A stretch of 60,800 nt of DNA from Thermoguttaceae bacterium (GCA_017937485.1 JAGBDN010000010.1:1-60800), one strand, 5' to 3'. Shown: positions 50,895-60,390, counted from the first letter of the stretch. Notes: generated from the sequence alone by a model not told the origin. Program-made: numbers and translations.

Positions 50895-53090
50895 ATGAAA
50901 CGTCGCTCCAACGCCGCCGACGAAACGGTCTCCCTTTTTCCGTTTCTCGCCGTTCTCCTCTGCACGATGGGAACGCTCGCGCTTATTTTCGCGATCGCGT
51001 CGCAAAATATCGCGCCGGACGGAAGCGCCGCCTCGTCTTCGGAACGCGCCGAAAATCCGAACGGTCTCGACGCGGAACGCGCCGCCGCGCCCGAGCGAAC
51101 CGGCGACGCGCCAATCGAAGAGTTGGAAGCGGAAATCGAATCGATCGCTTGGTTCGCCGACGAGTTGACCGCCGTCAAAACGCGAACGCAAGCCGCGCTC
51201 GAAAAGGAACGCGCCCGCCTCGCCGCCGCCGAAAAATCTCTCGCCAACCTTCGTTCGCAGGCGACCGTCGCGAAAAAACGTCTCGAAACGCTCCGTTCCA
51301 AAACGATCGCCGACGCCGACGAAGACGCGCTCGCGTTGCAGGAGAAAATCGACGCGCTCGACGCGGAAATCGAACGCCTTCAAGTTGAAACGAAAGAACT
51401 TCGCGCTCGAAACGCCGACGCGAAACGCTCTTACGCGATTCTTCCTTATCAAGGAAAAAAGGGCGTTTTCCGCCGTCCGATTTACGTCGAGTGCAACGAA
51501 CGCGGCGTTTTCCTCCAACCGGAGGGCGTTCCGTTCCTCTCGACCGACTTTCTCTTGGCGCGTTATCCCGGCAACCCGTTCGACGCCGGTTTGCGAGCGG
51601 CGGCGCGACGCTTCGTCGAACTTAGCGGAGAAAAAACCGCCGACGGCGAAACGGTCGAGCCTTATCCGCTCTTGATTATCCGCCCGGGCGGCGCGAACCG
51701 TTATTATTCGGCGGTCGCCGCGCTCGCGTCTTGGGGCGGCGACTTCGGATACGAGTTCGTCGCCGACGACCAAGAAATCGCTTATCCGGAGCCGGACGCC
51801 GTTCTCGCCGACGCGGTTCGCGAGCAAACGGAATTTTCGCGCCGTCGCTTAGCCGTTCAATTGGCGGCGCTTATGTCGGCGCGCAACGCGGCGACGTCGT
51901 TCGCGAACGCTTCTCGTTTTCGCGGCGGCGGAAGCGCGGCGGGCGTCGCTTCCGGCGTTTCTTCTTCCAACGGCGGCGCTCCCGCGTCGGCGCTTCAAGC
52001 GCGCTTAGGTTCGCAAGTCAAACTCGGCGGCGTCGGAGGTTTCGGCGCGTCCTTGAACGACGGCTCGGGAACGCCCGACGTTTCGCGTCCCGGCGGCGGA
52101 ATTCCGACCGACGTCGCCGGCCCGCTCGACGCGGCGCTCGCGCTCGGTTCCTCCGCGCCGTCGGGAACCGGAGCCGGTTTCGGTTCCTCCGACGCGTCCG
52201 GCGTTCCGCTCCCCCGATATTCGGGAGATTTCGCGCAATTCCTCCGTCCCGCGCCGACCGCCCCGAACGCCGAAACCGCGTCGCTCGCGCAAAATGGGCA
52301 AAACGGACAAAACGGACAAAGCGCTCAATTCCCCGCGTCTTCCGCGTCCGCGCACAACGCCGACGCCGCGCCGCTCGCCGAATCGACGCAAGGCGCCCGA
52401 CTCGCAATTCCGAACGCCGCGGCGCAAACGTCGCAAACGATTCCGGCGCCGCAAAACGCCGAAATTGCGCGGAGTTCGCCGTCCCCGTCAAACGCGTCGA
52501 CGCCCTTCCTCGCGCAACTTCAAGGAACGCCGCAAACCGCTCAAAACGCGCAAACTTCCGCCGCGCCGAAAATCGCCGCCCGCCAAACGCTCGGCAACAC
52601 GACGTTCGGCGTCGGCGCGACCGGCACGTCGGCGTCCGGAACGTTGGCCGACTCCGGCTCCGGCGCGACCTCGACCCGCGTCGAAGCGAACGCGCCGAAA
52701 CAACCGACCGCCGACCGCCCGTCCGCTCGCGAAAACCCGAACGCGATTCGCATTTCCGACGAGTTGCGCCGCCCTTCGCAACAGGGTCTCGAACGCGGAA
52801 TCCGCGTCCTCTGCTCCGCCGACGCGATCGTTTTCCCGAAACAGCCGGGCTTGCGCGCCGCGACGTCCGTTTCGCTCGCCGCCGACGCGTCGCTCGCCGC
52901 CGTCGAACGCGAACTTTCGGACGCTATCGTCTTTTGCGTCAAGAGTTGGGGCGTCGCCGGACGCAATATGTACTGGGCGCCGTTTTTGAAAGTCGAGGTC
53001 GCGTCGAACGGCGAAGAGCGATTCCGCGAATTATCGGAATTTTGCCGAACGCAGGGGCTGACGGTCGTTCGCGCCGACCGGGCCGATTGA
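50895..53090 (+). CDS. ExbD/MotB-position partner protein, planctomycete type
   Basis: 731 residues. A single N-terminal helix (SLFPFLAVLLCTMGTLALIF) is placed as in ExbD/TolR, but the essential membrane Asp is not present (the matching position reads Ala). Next come a coiled coil (about 75-175) and a conserved domain with YQGKKGVFRRPIYVECNERG and VFLQPEGVPF, then YYSAVAALASWGGDFGYEFV. A low-complexity Ala/Gln/Ser/Gly region follows (about 330-610), and a C-terminal domain of about 100 residues has WGVAGRNMYWAPFLKVEV. No OmpA-type peptidoglycan domain was recognised. It follows the channel gene by 58 bases. Together they look like a trans-envelope motor of unknown task. Confidence 0.7.
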   Translation: MKRRSNAADETVSLFPFLAVLLCTMGTLALIFAIASQNIAPDGSAASSSERAENPNGLDAERAAAPERTGDAPIEELEAEIESIAWFADELTAVKTRTQAALEKERARLAAAEKSLANLRSQATVAKKRLETLRSKTIADADEDALALQEKIDALDAEIERLQVETKELRARNADAKRSYAILPYQGKKGVFRRPIYVECNERGVFLQPEGVPFLSTDFLLARYPGNPFDAGLRAAARRFVELSGEKTADGETVEPYPLLIIRPGGANRYYSAVAALASWGGDFGYEFVADDQEIAYPEPDAVLADAVREQTEFSRRRLAVQLAALMSARNAATSFANASRFRGGGSAAGVASGVSSSNGGAPASALQARLGSQVKLGGVGGFGASLNDGSGTPDVSRPGGGIPTDVAGPLDAALALGSSAPSGTGAGFGSSDASGVPLPRYSGDFAQFLRPAPTAPNAETASLAQNGQNGQNGQSAQFPASSASAHNADAAPLAESTQGARLAIPNAAAQTSQTIPAPQNAEIARSSPSPSNASTPFLAQLQGTPQTAQNAQTSAAPKIAARQTLGNTTFGVGATGTSASGTLADSGSGATSTRVEANAPKQPTADRPSARENPNAIRISDELRRPSQQGLERGIRVLCSADAIVFPKQPGLRAATSVSLAADASLAAVERELSDAIVFCVKSWGVAGRNMYWAPFLKVEVASNGEERFRELSEFCRTQGLTVVRADRAD

Positions 53091-53548
53091 GACGGTCGCA
53101 ACGAAAGCGCCAGAATCGCGCGTCGGCGGGAATCCCCGGTCTTGCCGTTTGGTTCGAATATTTAGTCTTTGCTGGATTCCGGCGAAGAAAAGCGCGGGCA
53201 AGTCGCCAATTTCGTCGAAAATGCGCTTGTTTCTCTTTTAAAATCGTGTAAATTATCTATAAAGAAACGTCGCGGACGCCGATCGAGTAAAATTTCTCGT
53301 CGCCGTTCCGCGTTCGAATCGAAGAACGTCCTTTCCCCCCTTGGGCTTCTTTGCGCGCGTCGCTTTTATCGGCGATCTTTCCGCGTTTCCGTTTCTTTTC
53401 CTTATTTTTTGTCGACGACGCGTTTTCCGAGCGGGCGTTTCCGTTTTTTTGACGGCGACCGCGGCGGTCGGAGGCGTATTGTCGTCGACGCGGCCTCGCT
53501 TTGACGCGCGGCCCGTATTGTCGTTCCCTTTGTTCGTCGATCGCCGTT
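53091..53548. other. Intergenic region, possible distant promoter
   Basis: No gene seen. TTGTTT (53227-53232), 16 bp, TAAATT (53249-53254) may be a promoter for the 209-residue gene, but the leader would be about 290 bases. Confidence 0.35.
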
Positions 53549-54178
53549 ATGAACTTCGATCCTAAAAAAGACCAAGCCGCGCGCCGTCTCGATCGCGAAG
53601 CCGACGCCTTGTTGGAAAACGCTATGTTGCGCAAGGAAGCGGCAGAATATATCGACGAATTGCTTCTTCGTCGCCTTCGTTTCGACAACGTCGAAGCGGA
53701 AAACGAATATTTGCGCGAAATCATCGCTTGGGAAAGCGCGCCGATTTTACCGCTCAAAGACTGGCTGGACGATTCTTGGCGTCAACTTGATCTTTCGACG
53801 GCGACGGAGCCGGAAATTTTGGCGGCGGCGCTCGACCTTTTGGAGCGTCTGCGCCGTTTGAATCAAGAGATTTGGCGCGCCGATCATCTTTCGACTCGGC
53901 GTTTGTACGAGATTCTCGTTCATCGCGTTCTTCCTTGCCGCCTGAAGCGCCTGCAGTCGCCGCGCTCCCCGAACGTTTGGAACTTTGAATTTTACACGGA
54001 AGACAAGTTTTTGGACGCGTCGGACGAAATTTGGCTAACGTATTACGCGACGCCGGAAGAGCGCCTTCTTTGGTCGCAAGAACACAACGTCGCGCTTCCG
54101 CCGCGTCGAACGCCGCCGTTTGCGCGCCGTTTCCCGTCGTTGAACGGCGGTTGCAACGGTTGCGACGATTGCCGCTAA
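53549..54178 (+). CDS. Conserved hypothetical protein (209 aa)
   Basis: Function unknown. The protein begins MNFDPKKDQAARRLDREADA and is helical and soluble; it contains DWLDDSWRQLDLSTATEPEI, YEILVHRVLPCRLKRLQSPR, and VWNFEFYTEDKFLDASDEIW, and ends in a Gly/Cys tail (GGCNGCDDC) that could bind a metal. No ribosome binding site or signal peptide is visible. Codon use fits a real gene. The ATG at 53549 was chosen because the sequence upstream in frame is Cys/Ser-rich and unlike the rest. Confidence 0.65.
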   Translation: MNFDPKKDQAARRLDREADALLENAMLRKEAAEYIDELLLRRLRFDNVEAENEYLREIIAWESAPILPLKDWLDDSWRQLDLSTATEPEILAAALDLLERLRRLNQEIWRADHLSTRRLYEILVHRVLPCRLKRLQSPRSPNVWNFEFYTEDKFLDASDEIWLTYYATPEERLLWSQEHNVALPPRRTPPFARRFPSLNGGCNGCDDCR

Positions 54179-54214
54179 TCGGTTTCGTTTTCCGTTCAAA
54201 GATTTTCCGTCCGT

Positions 54215-54266
54215 AAAAAAAGCGCGCCGACGCCGGTTTTTCCCGTTTCGTCGACGCGCTTTTTTC
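54215..54266. terminator. Bidirectional terminator
   Basis: AAAAAAAGCGCGCCGACG pairs imperfectly with CGTCGACGCGCTTTTTT; A and T runs flank both sides. It separates the 209-residue gene (plus) from the caspase gene (minus), and its right T run overlaps the start of the 11-bp repeat array. Confidence 0.75.
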
Positions 54267-54369
54267 GTCGTTTTTTCGTCGTTTTTTCGTCGTTTTTTCG
54301 TCGTTTTTTCGTCGTTTTTTCGTCGTTTTTTCGTCGTTTTTTCGTCGTTTTTTCGTCGTTTTTTCGTCG
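54260..54369. repeat. Ten perfect 11-bp tandem repeats (TTTTTTCGTCG)
   Basis: The unit TTTTTTCGTCG recurs without change ten times and ends at the base next to the stop codon of the caspase gene (stop at 54370-54372). It is in the 3' untranslated region of that gene. Confidence 0.97.
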
Positions 54370-57309
54370 TTACTCGTCTTCTTGACTCGCGACGGCGGGC
54401 GCGTTTCCTTCGTCGTCCGTTTTCTCGGTCGAATCCGCTTCTTGCGGCTCTTCGTCCTCCCAATCGAGCGACTCTTCAAAGTTTTCTTCTAAGGACTTTA
54501 GGTCGGCTTCCATTTTCTCGACCTTTTCCTTCCAATTTTCCAACGCGGCTTTCGCCCCTTTTTCCACCGCTTCGTCGTCGCTCAACGTCGCTTTGCGCAA
54601 CAGGTCTTTCGCCGTTTCGAAATCGCGCTCGACGCCGACGCCGTAAAAATAACACGCGCCCAATATCCAACACGCCGGTTGATACTCTTCTAAAACGGCT
54701 TTCGCCAGATATATCGCGCCCGTTTCCACGTCGATTTCCGCGCCGTTCTCCGCCAACGCGTTTCTTAGATTCCGATTTTCCTCTTCTCGCGTAAAAAATT
54801 CCGCCTCTAAAATGTCGACGTTCGCATTTTTACGCGCCTGGCTTAACGCCTCGAAAACGAGGGCCGCCCCCGTTTCCGCCAACGCTTGCCCGCGCTCTAA
54901 TTCGCAAGCGCGGAGCAGATACTTGGCCGCTTCGTTCCAATCTTGCTCGACGTGTTCGCCCTGCGCGTAACGCCCCGCCGCTAGAAACGCGCTTTCCGCG
55001 TTCCCCAATTCGGCGGCTTTGCAGAACCAACGCGTCGCCTCGGCCTCGTCTTCGCCAAGATAGTTTATCGCCAAATTACGCGCCGCCCAATGGTTGCCCT
55101 CCGCCGACGCTTTGCGATACCAACTCATCGCCTCGTCTATATTTTCATCGACGCCTTCTCCGTTATAATAGCAGACGCCCAAATTGAGCAATCCCTGCGC
55201 GTCGTCTTTCTCCGCGGCTTTTCGATACCATTCGACCGCTTTTTCATTGTTTTCTTCGACGCCGTTTCCATAGTAATAGCAATCGCCCAAACGGTTCATT
55301 GCGAACGGCGAGCCGGCCTCGGCGCGTTTTTTAAACGCTTGAAATTCACGTTCGCGCCATATTTTCGCATAAGCGTCGTCTTTTACGACGCCCCAAGCGT
55401 TTTCGTAACATGCCGCGATATATCCCAAAGCCTCTAAATTGTCTTGTTCGGCGACGCGCTTGAACAACTCCAAGGCTTTCGTCTGATCTTTTGGACAACC
55501 TCTTCCGAATAAAAGAGATTCGGCGAGCATATACGTTCCAACCGAATTATTCCATTCGGACGCTTGACGATAAAGCCGAACCGCTTCTTCCGGATTTTTC
55601 TCGACGCCCCAACCGTTGGCGTAGCAAACGCCGAGATTTGCGACGCCGAACGCGCTCTTTTTCTCCGCCGCTTTGCGATAACACTCGATCGCTCGCTTGT
55701 CGTCGCGCTCGACGCCGCGACCATTGGAATAACAGTTTCCCAAAACAGCGTAAGCTTCCGCGCAATTCGCTTCTATCGCGTCGTTATACAATCGAACCGC
55801 TTCGGCGGCGTCGCGTTCGCCTCCTAACCCCTCGCAACACATCTCGCCTAAATTCAGAACGCTGATCGCGCATCGCTTGGCGGCGCGACGAAAATATTCT
55901 CTCGCCGCGCCAAAATCTAATTCCGTCCCTCGCCCGTTGCAATAACATCGCCCCAACAGGTTTAAAATCATCGGGTCGCCGCTTTTCGCCAATTCTTGGA
56001 ACTTTTTAAACGCCGCTTCATGAAGTCGTTTCGCCTCCGCTTCGTCTTGGCGAACGGCCAAGCCGCCCTTATAACAATCGCCCAAGACGTTTTGCGCGAT
56101 CGGATTTTCGTCCCCCGCTCGGCTCGCCCAGTAGACCGCCTTTTTGAAGTCCGGCGGCGTCGCTTCGCATCCGTCGTAATAAAGGAGCGCCAACGCCGCT
56201 TGCGCGTCGGTCAAACCGGCTTCCGCGGCTTGCGTCAAAAGGTCGAGCGCTCGCGCGCCGTCGATTTTCGTTCCGTCGAGCCCCCACGCCAACGCTCGCC
56301 CTTCGCGGTAGAGCGCGTCCGCGGCGCTTCGCGTCGATTCTTTTAACACAAAATTAACGCCGGAGATATTGAAATACGGCGTTTGTCTTACTTTATACGT
56401 CGTCGCCGCGCGATCTTGCGTTTTCTGCGCAGCATATCCGCAAACGTCGAAAAAGGTAACGCCGCCGTCTTTGTTCTCCGCTTTTCCTTCGAGACCTTCG
56501 ATAAAATAATGCGTAAAAATGCTTCGCCGAAACTCCGCGTCTTCGTAACTTGCTTCGCCGGAACGACAGCTTTGCAAAAACGCGATTCCGGAAGGGACGT
56601 TCATCCTGAAAGAACGTTCGTAACTGTCGTCGCCTTTCACTTGCGCAGGCGAACGGCAGGCGTCGACGATTAACATTTTAAAGCGAGCGCGGTGGTTGCG
56701 CAACTTCTCCATCAAATCGTCGACCAAAACGGCGGACTCCTTTGTTACCGTCGGCGTAGCGCCGGCGGAGACGTCGGCGACGACGTCTTTCGGACAAAAC
56801 GCCGCGGCGCCGTCCTTGGTCTCGAACCCGTGTCCGGAAAGCGAAATAAAAATAGTCGCTTCGTCTCCCGCTTCCTCCGCCGCGGCCAGCATATCCGCAA
56901 GCGCCGCGTCGACGTTCTTTTTTGTCGGCAGCTCTCGACGCGAACCGTCGCTAACGCAGAGCCAAACGTTCTCGTTGCGGAAACCGATTTTCAAGACCGC
57001 GTCGCGCAACGCTTTCGCGTCGGAACTGGAATAACTCAAATTCGGCGGCGAATCGTATTTATCGACGCCGATAAAAAGCGCGAAACAGGCGTCGGGATCT
57101 TGAGCAAGTTTTCGCAAAGCGTCCTTTCCAGAAACCGGAAGCTTTTCGTTTTGCGTTTTCACTTGCGTTGTCGGCGCGCTCGAATCCGACGGAGCCTCCT
57201 CTTTTTTGTGAGTCAAAAGCCCGCCGATCAAGTTGACCGTGAAACCGGCGATCAACGCCAACGCGACCGCCGTCGCCAACCGGCGAATTTGTTTTCCGAA
57301 TCGTTTCAT
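54370..57309 (-). CDS. Membrane-anchored caspase-like protease with Sel1 repeats
   Basis: 979 residues. An N-terminal anchor or signal (ATAVALALIAGFTVNLIGGL) is followed by a caspase (peptidase C14 p20) domain at about 70-330: FALFIGVDKYDSPPNLSYSS, catalytic His160 in SLSGHGFE, catalytic Cys218 in LIVDACRSP. Then come 13 Sel1-type TPR-like repeats (A-A-x-LG-x-CY-x-G-x-GV pattern), and an acidic tail. Caspase-like proteins in bacteria often act in cell death or defence, with the repeats as sensor or scaffold; that role is inferred here. The start at 57309 fits the signal; AGGGG lies upstream. Ten 11-bp repeats directly follow the stop. Confidence 0.88.
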   Translation of the reverse strand: MKRFGKQIRRLATAVALALIAGFTVNLIGGLLTHKKEEAPSDSSAPTTQVKTQNEKLPVSGKDALRKLAQDPDACFALFIGVDKYDSPPNLSYSSSDAKALRDAVLKIGFRNENVWLCVSDGSRRELPTKKNVDAALADMLAAAEEAGDEATIFISLSGHGFETKDGAAAFCPKDVVADVSAGATPTVTKESAVLVDDLMEKLRNHRARFKMLIVDACRSPAQVKGDDSYERSFRMNVPSGIAFLQSCRSGEASYEDAEFRRSIFTHYFIEGLEGKAENKDGGVTFFDVCGYAAQKTQDRAATTYKVRQTPYFNISGVNFVLKESTRSAADALYREGRALAWGLDGTKIDGARALDLLTQAAEAGLTDAQAALALLYYDGCEATPPDFKKAVYWASRAGDENPIAQNVLGDCYKGGLAVRQDEAEAKRLHEAAFKKFQELAKSGDPMILNLLGRCYCNGRGTELDFGAAREYFRRAAKRCAISVLNLGEMCCEGLGGERDAAEAVRLYNDAIEANCAEAYAVLGNCYSNGRGVERDDKRAIECYRKAAEKKSAFGVANLGVCYANGWGVEKNPEEAVRLYRQASEWNNSVGTYMLAESLLFGRGCPKDQTKALELFKRVAEQDNLEALGYIAACYENAWGVVKDDAYAKIWREREFQAFKKRAEAGSPFAMNRLGDCYYYGNGVEENNEKAVEWYRKAAEKDDAQGLLNLGVCYYNGEGVDENIDEAMSWYRKASAEGNHWAARNLAINYLGEDEAEATRWFCKAAELGNAESAFLAAGRYAQGEHVEQDWNEAAKYLLRACELERGQALAETGAALVFEALSQARKNANVDILEAEFFTREEENRNLRNALAENGAEIDVETGAIYLAKAVLEEYQPACWILGACYFYGVGVERDFETAKDLLRKATLSDDEAVEKGAKAALENWKEKVEKMEADLKSLEENFEESLDWEDEEPQEADSTEKTDDEGNAPAVASQEDE

Positions 57310-57365
57310 TTTTTCCCCTGCCCCAAACCGTTCGCGAATCGAATCGCGCGAAAAATTACATATAG

Positions 57366-57394
57366 TATATAATCTCAAATCAAACGTCTTGCAA
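57366..57394 (-). promoter_or_regulatory. Probable promoter of the caspase gene
   Basis: On the minus strand TTGCAA (57389-57394), 17 bp, TATATA (57366-57371); TATACT two bases further is an alternative -10 box. The leader is about 50 bases. Confidence 0.6.
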
Positions 57395-57476
57395 GAACGC
57401 GCTTCTATCCAGTTTTACCCCAAGCGATAAAAACGACGTTCGAGCGACGCGGCAATTAGAAAAAACGACAAGAAAC

Positions 57477-57516
57477 AAAAAAAGCGTCCGCCGACCGAAA
57501 TCGACGAACGCTTCTT
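57477..57516 (-). terminator. Terminator downstream of tRNA-Gln
   Basis: On the minus strand AAGCGT... pairs imperfectly with ACGCTT, followed by seven T residues. Confidence 0.65.
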
Positions 57517-57522
57517 TTCAAA

Positions 57523-57593
57523 CTACCCGACAGGGATTCGAACCCCGACAAAGGGAACCAAAATCCCTTGTGCTACCGTTACACCATCGGGTA
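57523..57593 (-). tRNA. tRNA-Gln (anticodon TTG)
   Basis: A 71-base cloverleaf with discriminator: acceptor TACCCGA/TCGGGTA, D arm with GTGTAACGGTAGCAC, anticodon stem AGGGA/TCCCT with loop TTTTGGT (anticodon TTG, reads CAA), and T arm GGGGTTCGAATCCC. No CCA is encoded. Confidence 0.93.
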
Positions 57594-57687
57594 ATTACGC
57601 AATCATTATAACCCGAACTCCCGACCGCGCAAGGGGGAAATTCGAAAAAATCGCAAATTTCTTCAAAAAACCGCCCGCGCCGCAACG

Positions 57688-60390
57688 TTACTTCACCTTC
57701 GCCAAAACGAGGCGGAACCCAATCCAGTTCGCGCGAACGCCGGTCGTATTGGAACAGCGCGCCGCCGACCGAAGCGCCGTCGCGGACGCTCGCCAACTTC
57801 CGCCCCTCAAAACGCGAGCGTCCCCTGTTTTCGCGCCGGTCGGATCGGTCGCGTCGTTCGTCGCAAGCGCGCCGTATCGGTCGGAACACCATTCGGCGAC
57901 GTTCCCGCACATATCGCGAATTCCCCAAGCGTTGGCCTCTCCTTCCTCGACTTTTCGCGTTCGCGTCGACGCGCCGGCGCCGTTCGCTTTCCCGACTTGC
58001 CAATCGTCGCCCCAAAAATAAGCGGTCGTCGTTCCGGCGCGACACGCCCATTCCCACTCCGCTTCGGTCGGCAGTCGCAACTTCCAACCTTTTTGGCCCC
58101 ATTTCGCCGCGTTCGCTTTTTGCAAGAACGTTTGAACGTCGTTCCAACTAACGTTTTCGACCGGAAAATCGTCCGTCGCGACGCCTTTGACCTCCGCCTT
58201 TCCTCCGCCGGTCGCCGAAAACCAACTCGGATTCGTTCCGGTCGCCGCTTTCCAAATCTTTTGCGTTACCGGCGTTTCGAGCATCCAAAAGCCTTTCGTC
58301 AGCGTTACCTTGCGCAACGTTTCCCGTTCGGCGTTTCGCCCCGGTTCGTCGGTCGGGCTTCCCATCCAAAACGTTCCGGGCGGGCAATACCGAAACGCCA
58401 ACTCGCCCGCTTTTTTAACGCCGCGCTTCGCTAGCTTTCCGGCGTTCGGCCCGATCGTCGGTTTCGGAACGGTCTTTTTTTTCGCCGTCGAATTTCCGCT
58501 CTTCGCCGACGTTTCGACGCCCTCCGCCGCGACCGTTTCCCGTTTTACCGGGGCCGCCTCTTCCGGTCGGCTCGCCTCTTCCGGTCGCGCCGTTTCGCCG
58601 CTCGCCTCCTTCGCCAACGCCAACCGGAATCCGACGTCCTTGCGTCGCGTCGTCGGGCCGCAAGGAAACCGCCTCGCCGAACGCAAGTCGTCCTCCGCTC
58701 GGTCGAACGCGCCGCCGCGAACGACTCGCGCTCCGGCCTTCCCGCCGACGCTCGGGCCGGTCGGGTCGACCGCGTTTTCGACGTGAAAATCGACGCAGTA
58801 ATAATCTTCGCACCACTCCGCGACGTTGCCGGACATATCGAAAAGGCCCCAAGGATTCGGCTCGCCTCCCCCGACGCGACGCGTCCTCGTCGACGTTTCG
58901 GAGCCGACGGACGCTTCGTCGTCGCGCCAATCGTCGCCCCAATAAAACCGCGTCGTCGTCCCGGCTCGGCAAGCGCGCTCCCACTCCGCTTCGGTCGGAA
59001 GCCGAAAACGCCAACCCGGCGCCGACCCGAAAGCGTTCAACTTCGCGAAAAATTCTCGGCAGTCGTTCCAACTAACGTTTTCGACCGGAAAATCGTCCGT
59101 TTCGAGTCCCGCGACCTCCGCCTTTCCGCCGCCGACCGCCGAAAACCAACTCGGATTCGTCCCCATTACCGACGCCCACAAACGTTGCGTCGTCTCGGTT
59201 TCCGCAATCCAAACGCCGCGCGTCAACGTCGCTTTATGAAGCGCTTCGTCGACGGAGCGGCCCGGCTCGTCCGCCGGACTCCCCAATTCAAATTCGCCCG
59301 CCGGAATCCAACGCAACGCAATTTCGACGCCGCCCTTGACTTTAACGACGCGTCGCGCTCCCGCCTCCGACGTTCTCCTCGCCGGAGCGCTCTCTTCCGC
59401 CGTCTTCTTCTCTTCGCTCTTTTCGTTTTCCGACGTTTTCTCGTTTTCCGCGTCCTCCGTCCCGTCGAACGTTCGCTCGATCGGCGGCGCTTCTTCCAAC
59501 GTCAAAGCGGGCGTTTCCGCGCGAATCGTCGACGTTTCAAGGCGCGCTATCGGCCCGCAAGTCGCTTCGAAAAGCGTTTTCACCGCGTCGTTTAACTCTT
59601 CGTCGTCGCCGTTTTCAACGCGTTTGATCGTCTCGAACGCTCGCGTCCAATCGTCGTTTTCCGCCGCGCGAGCCGCTCGCGCCAACCGAAACGCACGCAA
59701 CGCCGTCTCTTCGTCCGGCTCCGCCGCGGCGCGCTCCCAAAAGCGCCGTCCTAACGAACGCCAAATTTCCTTCGTCGTCGGTCGACCGGCCAGCGCCGCC
59801 AGGGCGTCGCGAGCGTCCGTCCGCAACCGCCAAAACGCGCCGAAACTCGACTTCGGCGCCGACGCGTCGAACGTTTCCGCGTCGATTCGTCGCAGCGTCG
59901 CCGCCGCGTTCGCGCTTTCGGTCAAAAACGCTTGCGCCAGCCCCGCCGCCAACCGCGCCGCCGTCCGCTCCTCGTTTGTCAAAAAGGAAAACGCCCGACC
60001 GAACTCAAGCGCCGCCGTCTCCAAACGACCTAAAAACAACGTTTCCGACGCGGATCCGCCCGCCGCCGTCAACGCTTCCCAACCGAACCGCGCCGACTCG
60101 TCCTCGACCGTTTCCAAGTCGACGCCGACGTCGCGCAGATATTCGGCAAGCGTCGCCGCCGCGTCGACGAACGCCGCTTTTCGGTCGCGAAAAGTCGAAA
60201 AATCGCGCCGTTCTTCGACGCTCCAACGCTCGACGCCCCGTCGAACGCGCTCGAGTTCGTCGTTCGGTTCGTTTTCCGCGTCGAAGAGGGGCGCCGCCGC
60301 GTCGAGCCGAATTTCAAACGCCGCCGCAAACGCCGTTCTAAAAACGCGATAAACGCTTCCTCGTTCTTGCTTTCCGTTTTCGTTCGTCAT
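57688..60390 (-). CDS. Tandem SUMF1/FGE-fold protein
   Basis: 900 residues. The N-terminal 340 residues are helical and unlike a known family; a low-complexity Glu/Lys linker follows. Two SUMF1 (formylglycine-generating-type) domains lie at about 345-600 and 665-900. Each has IPAGEFELGSPADEPGR or CPPGTFWMGSPTDEPGR, then NPSWFSA-GGGKAEV, FPVENVSWNDV, RLPTEAEWEWACRAGTTT, and MCGNVAEWC near the end. The last part (RGGSWRASATALRSAARCSN) has no cysteine pair at the FGE active site, so enzyme activity is doubtful and a binding role is more likely, as in other bacterial SUMF1-fold proteins. GAGGGG lies before the ATG. No signal peptide is visible. It lies next to the caspase gene, with tRNA-Gln between. 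Confidence 0.85.
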   Translation of the reverse strand: MTNENGKQERGSVYRVFRTAFAAAFEIRLDAAAPLFDAENEPNDELERVRRGVERWSVEERRDFSTFRDRKAAFVDAAATLAEYLRDVGVDLETVEDESARFGWEALTAAGGSASETLFLGRLETAALEFGRAFSFLTNEERTAARLAAGLAQAFLTESANAAATLRRIDAETFDASAPKSSFGAFWRLRTDARDALAALAGRPTTKEIWRSLGRRFWERAAAEPDEETALRAFRLARAARAAENDDWTRAFETIKRVENGDDEELNDAVKTLFEATCGPIARLETSTIRAETPALTLEEAPPIERTFDGTEDAENEKTSENEKSEEKKTAEESAPARRTSEAGARRVVKVKGGVEIALRWIPAGEFELGSPADEPGRSVDEALHKATLTRGVWIAETETTQRLWASVMGTNPSWFSAVGGGKAEVAGLETDDFPVENVSWNDCREFFAKLNAFGSAPGWRFRLPTEAEWERACRAGTTTRFYWGDDWRDDEASVGSETSTRTRRVGGGEPNPWGLFDMSGNVAEWCEDYYCVDFHVENAVDPTGPSVGGKAGARVVRGGAFDRAEDDLRSARRFPCGPTTRRKDVGFRLALAKEASGETARPEEASRPEEAAPVKRETVAAEGVETSAKSGNSTAKKKTVPKPTIGPNAGKLAKRGVKKAGELAFRYCPPGTFWMGSPTDEPGRNAERETLRKVTLTKGFWMLETPVTQKIWKAATGTNPSWFSATGGGKAEVKGVATDDFPVENVSWNDVQTFLQKANAAKWGQKGWKLRLPTEAEWEWACRAGTTTAYFWGDDWQVGKANGAGASTRTRKVEEGEANAWGIRDMCGNVAEWCSDRYGALATNDATDPTGAKTGDARVLRGGSWRASATALRSAARCSNTTGVRANWIGFRLVLAKVK

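Noticed and set aside
49397..53090. Zorya-type anti-phage system
   Set aside because: The channel has a ZorA-like tail, but the partner has no OmpA domain and no helicase or ZorC/E gene is near.
57688..60390. Active formylglycine-generating enzyme
   Set aside because: The active-site cysteine pair is not present in either SUMF1 domain and no sulfatase gene is near.
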